Shown: piece by piece, positions 1-6,615 of the stretch | Position numbering within the stretch: the first letter of the stretch is position 1 | Layout: the number at the start of each line of letters is the position of its first letter | From: Pseudomonadota bacterium | GTDB lineage: Bacteria > Pseudomonadota > Gammaproteobacteria > Xanthomonadales > Xanthomonadaceae | Assembly (NCBI GenBank): GCA_023386795.1 | Contig: JAEWJB010000066.1 | Span: 1 to 13,256, forward strand | DNA length: 13,256 nucleotides | Reading direction: 5' to 3' | The notes under the pieces: generated by a model | Told to the model about the DNA's origin: nothing | Database searches by the model: none | The model's input: the letters and a program-made list of their open reading frames with translations, nothing else | Translations under genes and position numbers: made by a program

Positions 1-9
1 CCTGGCGGG

Positions 10-86
10 TAGGGGCGTCAGCGGGCCATGGATGGCCCGCGTGCGGCGAGTCGAACAGGACGTTCGCCCGAGCCGTGACGCCCCTA
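10..86. repeat. Three-arm inverted-repeat element, probably an intergenic interspersed repeat
   Basis: An 11-bp perfect inverted repeat (TAGGGGCGTCA at 10-20, TGACGCCCCTA at 76-86) encloses two further stems. The first arm is GCGGGCCAT (21-29) pairing with ATGGCCCGC (32-40) across a 2-base loop, directly next to the outer stem. The second arm pairs GGCGA (45-49) with TCGCC (64-68), and inside it GTC (50-52) with GAC (59-61). Together they would fold into a three-way junction in DNA or RNA. No reading frame here looks coding. The GTAG at 9-12 recalls the terminal tag of REP palindromes in Pseudomonas and Xanthomonadales, so a REP- or MITE-like repeat is the favoured reading. A structured small RNA is the alternative. 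The pairing is seen directly; the class is inferred. Confidence 0.5.
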
Positions 87-190
87 TACGGCAGGCCGGC
101 GCCCGCACCGCAAGGCAACACACCCACCGCCCCGCCCGAAACGCGCCATCAACAAAAACCAAATCGCCAACCAACACCACGCCACACGCC
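87..190. other. Intergenic stretch, C/A-rich on the plus strand, no gene seen
   Basis: No plausible gene lies here. From about 97 onward the plus strand is rich in C and A and poor in G and T. An RNA copied rightward through it would be C-rich and G-poor, which is the composition of Rho-loading (rut) sites. On the minus strand, 167-183 reads as four GG pairs with short loops, a possible two-tetrad G-quadruplex. Both are composition-based suggestions only. Confidence 0.3.
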
Positions 191-227
191 AAAACGAAAG
201 AGGCCCGAGCTCCCGCCCAGGCCTCTT
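191..227 (-). terminator. Intrinsic terminator of clpB
   Basis: Read on the minus strand, AAGAGGCC (227-220) pairs perfectly over 8 bp with GGCCTCTT (205-198) across a 14-base loop. It is followed at once by a T-rich tract, TTTCGTTTT (199-191), which overlaps the last base or two of the stem. It begins 23 bases after the clpB stop codon. The T-tract is on the minus-strand side only, so it should act on leftward transcription from clpB. Confidence 0.85.
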
Positions 228-249
228 CCAAACCAGCAGATGCAGAGAA

Positions 250-2835
<2,586 letters not shown>

Positions 2836-2841
2836 GGTGGG

Positions 2842-2877
2842 CGTTCCTCTGGAATCGGAAAGGCCGGCTGCGCCGGC
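2842..2877 (-). promoter_or_regulatory. clpB 5' UTR with two hairpins, one covering the ribosome binding site
   Basis: On the minus strand the leader first holds GCCGGC-GCA-GCCGGC (2877-2863), a stable 6-bp hairpin a few bases after the expected transcription start. It then holds CG-A-TTCC-AGA-GGAA-CG (2857-2842), six base pairs with one bulged A. The second hairpin pairs the GGAA part of the Shine-Dalgarno sequence AGAGGAA. A weak, bulged stem that hides the ribosome site of a heat-shock gene is the layout of an RNA thermometer. The pairing is visible; the temperature response is inferred. Confidence 0.4.
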
Positions 2878-2887
2878 AATGAACCTC

Positions 2888-2915
2888 AGATGCGGTTAAG
2901 CAGGCGTGTTTCAAG
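2888..2915 (-). promoter_or_regulatory. Sigma-32 (RpoH) heat-shock promoter of clpB
   Basis: On the minus strand the -35 element CTTGAAA (2915-2909) matches the sigma-32 consensus exactly. After a 13-base spacer, the -10 element CCGCATCT (2895-2888) matches CCCCATNT at all but one defined position. Transcription would start near 2882, giving a leader of about 47 bases before the clpB ATG. Heat-shock control of clpB by RpoH is well established in proteobacteria. Confidence 0.85.
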
Positions 2916-3006
2916 CCTACGCGAGACGGGCAGTCGTCATCTGTTTCGCGGAAGGCCCGCGCGCCCCTTGCCAGGCCGTTGCCCCGGCCTCAAGCTGCGG
3001 GGGCTT

Positions 3007-3279
3007 ATGGAGACCGTTCCCGCACACGCCGCCGGCTGGTACGTCTACCTGCTGTTGTGCCGCAACGGCAGCTATTACGCGGGCATCACCAACGACGTGC
3101 CGGCGCGCTATGCCGCACATGCGGCCGGACGCGGCGCGCGCTATACGCGCGCCTTCCCGCCCGTCGAACTCCTCGGCAGCCGCCCCTTCCCCGACCGCGC
3201 CAGCGCCTCGCGCGCCGAATGGCAACTCAAGCGGCTGCCGAAGTCGCGCAAGCTGGCGTGGCTGGAACAGGCCACCTGA
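3007..3279 (+). CDS. Small GIY-YIG nuclease-domain protein (UPF0213/YhbQ-like)
   Basis: This 90-residue protein consists of little more than one GIY-YIG domain. The two signature strands appear as WYVYLLLC (11-18) and YYAGITND (23-30), followed by the conserved Arg (R34), the GRGARYTR segment (41-48) and the probable metal-binding Glu at E71 in AEWQLKRL. Stand-alone members such as E. coli YhbQ are small, and a role in DNA processing or repair has been proposed; the substrate is not established. The ATG at 3007 gives the family-typical N-terminus. A G-run (2999-3003) sits only 3 bases upstream, so the ribosome site is poor. It is divergent from clpB across a 171-base gap that holds the clpB promoter. 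No clear promoter of its own could be picked out. Confidence 0.88.
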   Translation: METVPAHAAGWYVYLLLCRNGSYYAGITNDVPARYAAHAAGRGARYTRAFPPVELLGSRPFPDRASASRAEWQLKRLPKSRKLAWLEQAT

Positions 3280-3280
3280 T

Positions 3281-3415
3281 TCACGGGGCCGCGGGACGCG
3301 CGTCGTCCACGGCCATCCCCAGCGACCGCGAGTACCCGCACTCACGCAACACCGGGCCGGCATCGGGCAGCTTTACCGCCCATCGCGCGCCCCTCTCGCC
3401 TACGACGGCGCGCAA
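3281..3415 (-). pseudogene. Possible gene remnant or very small ORF between the GIY-YIG and DUF3014 genes
   Basis: This minus-strand frame of 44 codons (TTG at 3415, TGA at 3283-3281) fills most of the gap between two convergent genes. Counted by hand, G+C by codon position is about 79%, 63% and 86% (first, second, third). That is the order expected of real coding sequence in a G+C-rich genome. The translation looks protein-like, with GARWAVKLPDAGPVLRE in its middle. There is no Shine-Dalgarno sequence before the TTG, no better start upstream, and an in-frame stop inside the DUF3014 gene. It could be the tail of a decayed gene. I do not recognise the family, and chance remains possible. Confidence 0.22.
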
Positions 3416-3437
3416 GGCGGCCGAAGCGGCGTGAGGC

Positions 3438-4259
3438 TCAGGCGTCGGTGATCGCCGCGCGAAACGCGCGCAGTTGCTGCTTCACCGCCTCGGCCTGTTC
3501 GGGCGCCAGGCGCAACAACGCCTTCTGCCCGACCGACAGCGATTCCAACGCGGGGTCGGCAAACCGCAGCCGGCCATTGGCGCCGGGCACGACGGCCACC
3601 GGCTGCGTCGGCACGGGCGCCTGCAGCAGGTGGTCGATCACCGCGACCAGGCGGTCGTTGAAGTAGCCCTGCGGATAGCCCAGCTCGACATACGCCTGCT
3701 GGAACAGCGGGTAGAAGCGGCGATAGGCCTCCGCCAAGGCCTGCGCGTCCACGTGCACGAAGGCGCGCACGAACGGCGCGTAGCGGCGCGCGTTCGCAGC
3801 GGTATCCAGCCATTGGGCCTGTGCGTCGCCGGTGGTCGTGGCGATCGGATCCTGCAGCGGCCGGTAGGGCAACGCGCGTTGCGTAATGCTCCGCTGCGGC
3901 AGGTTGTCCACCGCCACCACCAGGCGCTGCACCAGGTGGTCGCGCAACAGCGTGGCGAGCGCACCCTCGTCGCCCACCACGCCGGCCAAGGCGGCCCACG
4001 CGGCGGCGTCGCTGTCGGCCAGCGCGGGGAGCACGGCATCGGCCGCGGCCTCCGGTGCGATGGGATGCGCGATCGCCGGCTGGGCCGGCGTGGCGGGCAT
4101 CGCCGGCGCGGTGCTCAAGCTCGGCGCGGTCGCTGGTTTCGCGGGCGCAGTAGCACCGGGGGAAGTGGCGTCGGGCCGGAACAGCCACACGCCCGCCCCT
4201 ACCACTACCACCGCGCCGAGCAGCCACGGCCAGCGCGGCGCGTGTTCGCGTGTCTGCAT
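3438..4259 (-). CDS. DUF3014 family protein, membrane-anchored, function unknown
   Basis: The 273-residue protein has one N-terminal membrane segment (about 11-27) after a short charged N-terminus. An Ala/Pro/Thr-rich linker (29-70) and a globular domain (about 75-270) follow. The domain matches DUF3014 as I recall the family, with VVAVDNLP at 114-121 and the segment FYPLFQQAYVELGYPQGYFN at 182-201 running into DRLVAVIDHLL. It is probably a periplasmic domain tethered to the inner membrane; no cleavage site is obvious. DUF3014 has no known activity. The ATG at 4259 has a full AGGAGG 10 bases upstream. It is the last gene of the minus-strand group, 77 bases after the permease gene, with a hairpin in that gap. 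Confidence 0.85.
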   Translation of the reverse strand: MQTREHAPRWPWLLGAVVVVGAGVWLFRPDATSPGATAPAKPATAPSLSTAPAMPATPAQPAIAHPIAPEAAADAVLPALADSDAAAWAALAGVVGDEGALATLLRDHLVQRLVVAVDNLPQRSITQRALPYRPLQDPIATTTGDAQAQWLDTAANARRYAPFVRAFVHVDAQALAEAYRRFYPLFQQAYVELGYPQGYFNDRLVAVIDHLLQAPVPTQPVAVVPGANGRLRFADPALESLSVGQKALLRLAPEQAEAVKQQLRAFRAAITDA

Positions 4260-4282
4260 GTCGGGAAGGCCTCCTGTGCGTG

Positions 4283-4309
4283 ATCGTTGGCAGGTATGAC
4301 CTGCACGAT
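4283..4309. promoter_or_regulatory. Palindromic hairpin between the permease and DUF3014 genes
   Basis: ATCGT (4283-4287) pairs with ACGAT (4305-4309), and GCAGGT (4290-4295) with ACCTGC (4299-4304). The loop is ATG and two bases (TG) are bulged. The result is an 11-bp stem placed just ahead of the DUF3014 ribosome site (4270-4275). No T-run follows on either strand, so it is a poor intrinsic terminator. It may be an mRNA processing or stability element between two cistrons, or a protein-binding palindrome. Confidence 0.4.
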
Positions 4310-4336
4310 GTCGCCGGGTTCCTTCCGCGGGTCAGC

Positions 4337-5929
4337 TCAGGTTGTGCGACGCGGCGCGCCCGGGGTGAACGACAGCAGCGCAAGCAGCGCGGCCAGCACG
4401 ACGTAGGCACCCACGAACTGCCAGCTGATCGTGCGCGCCAGTCCTTGCAGCTGCCACGGCAGGTAGATGCCGCCGCGCGGATCCACCGAGTGGATCAGCC
4501 CGAACAACGCCAGCACCGCGGCGACCAGCAGGAACACCGCAGCGCGCCGCAGCCGGCCGTCGATCATCGCCGCCACGCTCGCCGTCCACAGCATCGCGGT
4601 GATGATGAAGCCATTGCCGAGGGTGAAAATCACCGCCAATTCCGGCAGGCCGTGCGCATCGGCCGTGGTGGTCAGCGCTTGCAACTGCTCCGGGGCGATC
4701 CAGCCCGGCGCCTTGATCGCCAGCAGGTAGGCCACCGAGGGCAGGAAGCCCAGCACCATCGCACCGGCATGGCGCGGCGGCGTGGCCTGGAAGGCCTGGG
4801 TGGTGATGTCGATGGCAACGTAGACGATGATCGGCGCCAGGACCGCCAGCGGCAGCCACTGCACCAGCCCGGAAATCAGCCCGAGCATGCCGCCGATGCC
4901 GACGAACAGGCCGGTCAGCAGGGTGTACCCGCTACGCGCGCCCATGTGCTTGTACGCCGGCTGGCCGATGTAGGGCGTGGTTTGCGCGACGCCGCCGCAT
5001 ACGCCGGCCACCAGCGTGGCGAAGGCCTCCACCAGCAGGATGTCGCGGGTGCGATAGTCATCGCCGGCCGCGCGTGCGCTTTCGCTCACGTTGATGCCGC
5101 CCACCACCATCAGCAGGCCGAAGGGCAACAGCAGCGGCAGGTAAGGCACGGTCTGCGGCAGGCCTTCCAGGAAGCCCAGGCTCGGCCACGGCAGCACGAC
5201 CACGGGCGCCGTCCACGCCGGCAGCGCGAACCCCGGCGCACCGAGGCCGGCCAGGCCCAGGCCGTAATACAGCGCGGTGCCGACGATCAGCGCCACCAGC
5301 ACGCCGGGCAGCGGCACCGGCAGCCGACCCTTGGCGATCAGCACGTAAAGCAGCAGGCCGAGGGTGACGAAACCTGCCACCGGCGCGCGCAGCGTCTCCA
5401 GCAGCGGCAGCAAGCCCATCAGCACCAGCGCGATGCCGGCGATGGAGCCCAGCAGCGAGGCCCGCGGCAGCGCGCGCGTGACCGCTTCGCCGAAGAACGA
5501 CAACACCAGCTTGAGCAGGCCCATCACCACGAGCGAGGCCATGCCGAGCTGCCAGGTGGAAATGGCCGCGTCGGCCGGGCTCTGGCCCTGGCCCTTGAAG
5601 GCGACGAACGCCGGGCCGAGCACCAGCAACGCCATGCCGATGCTGGTGGGCGCATCCAGCCCCAGCGGCATGGCGGTGACGTCCTCACGCCCCGTACGCG
5701 CGGCCAGCCGCCGCGCCATCAGCGTGTAGAGCAGGTTGCCCACCAGCACGCCGAACGCGGTGCCGGGAAACATGCGGGTGAAGACGATCTCGGCCGGAAA
5801 CTGGAACAGGCCGATCAACGCCATTGCGATGAAGCCGAGGATGGTGAGGTTGTCGACCAGCAGGCCGAAAAAGCCGTTGAGGTCGCCGGCGACGAACCAG
5901 CGGGGACGCGAGGGGGTGGCGGTGCTCAT
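4337..5929 (-). CDS. NCS2-like nucleobase/xanthine-uracil permease family protein, substrate unknown
   Basis: The 530-residue protein is almost entirely hydrophobic, with about 12-14 membrane segments from residue 19 onward. That fits an inner-membrane carrier of the NCS2 fold. The region around TM8 has GGINVSESARAAGDDYRTRD (278-296), with E283 where NCS2 carriers place a substrate-binding acidic residue. It is followed by AQTTPYIGQPAYKHMGAR (315-332), which recalls the TM10 region of the AzgA branch. The canonical motifs of UraA/UapA-type carriers are not clearly present, so purine or pyrimidine transport is only a family-level guess. The start ATG at 5929 lacks a good Shine-Dalgarno sequence and lies 28 bases after the lipoprotein stop, which suggests one transcript and perhaps coupled translation. 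Confidence 0.8.
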   Translation of the reverse strand: MSTATPSRPRWFVAGDLNGFFGLLVDNLTILGFIAMALIGLFQFPAEIVFTRMFPGTAFGVLVGNLLYTLMARRLAARTGREDVTAMPLGLDAPTSIGMALLVLGPAFVAFKGQGQSPADAAISTWQLGMASLVVMGLLKLVLSFFGEAVTRALPRASLLGSIAGIALVLMGLLPLLETLRAPVAGFVTLGLLLYVLIAKGRLPVPLPGVLVALIVGTALYYGLGLAGLGAPGFALPAWTAPVVVLPWPSLGFLEGLPQTVPYLPLLLPFGLLMVVGGINVSESARAAGDDYRTRDILLVEAFATLVAGVCGGVAQTTPYIGQPAYKHMGARSGYTLLTGLFVGIGGMLGLISGLVQWLPLAVLAPIIVYVAIDITTQAFQATPPRHAGAMVLGFLPSVAYLLAIKAPGWIAPEQLQALTTTADAHGLPELAVIFTLGNGFIITAMLWTASVAAMIDGRLRRAAVFLLVAAVLALFGLIHSVDPRGGIYLPWQLQGLARTISWQFVGAYVVLAALLALLSFTPGAPRRTT

Positions 5930-5957
5930 GCGATGTCCGGGAGGGCGTGTAAGGGCG

Positions 5958-6446
5958 TCAGAACGACACTTCGACCGGCTGGCGCGACCACAGCACCGAC
6001 TGGTGGCCGGTGGCCTGCTTCCAGGCCAGGCGGATCGCTTCGATGTCGGCGCGCCGCTGCGGCGTGTCCTTGTGCAGGATCACCAGCACCTTGGTGCGCA
6101 GGCGGTTGGGTTGGGGCGCACCGCGGAACAGCCACTGGCCGTAGGCATCGAACACGGTCAACCCATCGGGAAAACGTGGGGTGACTTCCTTGTCGAGGAA
6201 CGCACGCCAGCGCTCCTCGCTGATCGGCGCATCCTGCGGGCGGTCGGCCGTGCCGCTTTCCTCGCCCACGCCGAAGTAGAGCTCGCTGCGCACCCAGCCA
6301 CTGGCCTGCGCCGGGCGCAGCGCGTCGCCGCGCAGGTCCGCCGTGGTGCTCGCGGGGGCAGTGACGACCGGCGTGGCCGCGCAACCGGCCAGCAGAAGCG
6401 AAAGGGCAAGCAAGGAACCGCGAAGGACAAGGACAGGCTGGAACAC
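5958..6446 (-). CDS. DUF3574 lipoprotein
   Basis: The 162-residue protein starts with a lipoprotein signal peptide ending in the lipobox LAGC, with Cys22 as the lipidation site. It would be anchored to the inner or outer membrane, facing the periplasm. The rest fits DUF3574 as I recall it: WVRSELYFGVG (51-61), ISEERWRAFLDKEVTPRFPD (75-94), GLTVFDAYGQW (95-105) and the C-terminal RTKVLVILHK plus IEAIRLAWKQ segments. No activity is known for this family. The start is GTG, chosen because AGGGA lies 7 bases upstream and it gives a complete signal peptide. It is the first gene of the minus-strand trio with the permease and DUF3014 genes, and is divergent from the TonB-dependent receptor. Confidence 0.85.
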   Translation of the reverse strand: MFQPVLVLRGSLLALSLLLAGCAATPVVTAPASTTADLRGDALRPAQASGWVRSELYFGVGEESGTADRPQDAPISEERWRAFLDKEVTPRFPDGLTVFDAYGQWLFRGAPQPNRLRTKVLVILHKDTPQRRADIEAIRLAWKQATGHQSVLWSRQPVEVSF

Positions 6447-6453
6447 GGGAACT

Positions 6454-6458
6454 TCCCT
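6454..6458 (-). promoter_or_regulatory. Ribosome binding site supporting the GTG start of the DUF3574 lipoprotein
   Basis: AGGGA on the minus strand lies 7 bases before the GTG at 6446. No in-frame ATG would keep the signal peptide, so this site decides the start. Confidence 0.6.
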
Positions 6459-6557
6459 GGGGGAGGAGGAGGAGATTAGCCGGCCGCAGCGGCGCGGCTC
6501 ATAACCAGCGGCGATGACTTCATGTCGAAAATCCGACCACTGGCCGACGACAGAAAG

Positions 6558-6592
6558 TTAACATATCGCTTCATCCGGATGAATGTTCATCC
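6558..6592 (+). promoter_or_regulatory. Putative operator and promoter region of the TonB-dependent receptor
   Basis: TTCATCCGGATGAA (6570-6583) is a perfect 14-bp palindrome with a central CG. The half-site recurs as TTCATCC at 6586-6592, so three copies of one half-site lie side by side. TTAACA (6558-6563) could be a -35 element, which would put the palindrome between -35 and -10, where a repressor would block transcription. No good -10 box can be picked. A central CG in an even palindrome is typical of LacI-family operators. That assignment is inference, and no LacI-type gene lies in the window. Confidence 0.4.
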
Positions 6593-6604
6593 TTCGTCAC
6601 CGCT

Positions 6605-6608
6605 GGAG
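6605..6608 (+). promoter_or_regulatory. Ribosome binding site fixing the receptor start at 6616
   Basis: GGAG sits 7 bases before the ATG at 6616. The in-frame ATG at 6583 lies inside the palindrome, has no such site, and would put 11 unneeded residues before the signal peptide. Confidence 0.65.
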
Positions 6609-6615
6609 CTCCCCC

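Noticed and set aside
3287..3314. An imperfect GC hairpin just after the GIY-YIG stop as a terminator
   Set aside because: The stem is interrupted and no T-run follows on either side, so it is too weak to call.
4250..6184. A 644-codon plus-strand frame opposite the permease gene
   Set aside because: It is rich in Gln, His and Arg with no domain, and the minus strand encodes a clear membrane protein.
6498..6528. A possible sigma-70 promoter for the lipoprotein operon (TCGACA, 19 bases, TATGAG on the minus strand)
   Set aside because: The spacer is too long and the -10 match is only 4 of 6. The region must hold a promoter, but this one is not convincing.
6583..6615. An upstream ATG that would extend the receptor by 11 residues
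   Set aside because: It lies within the palindrome, lacks a ribosome site and would displace the signal peptide.
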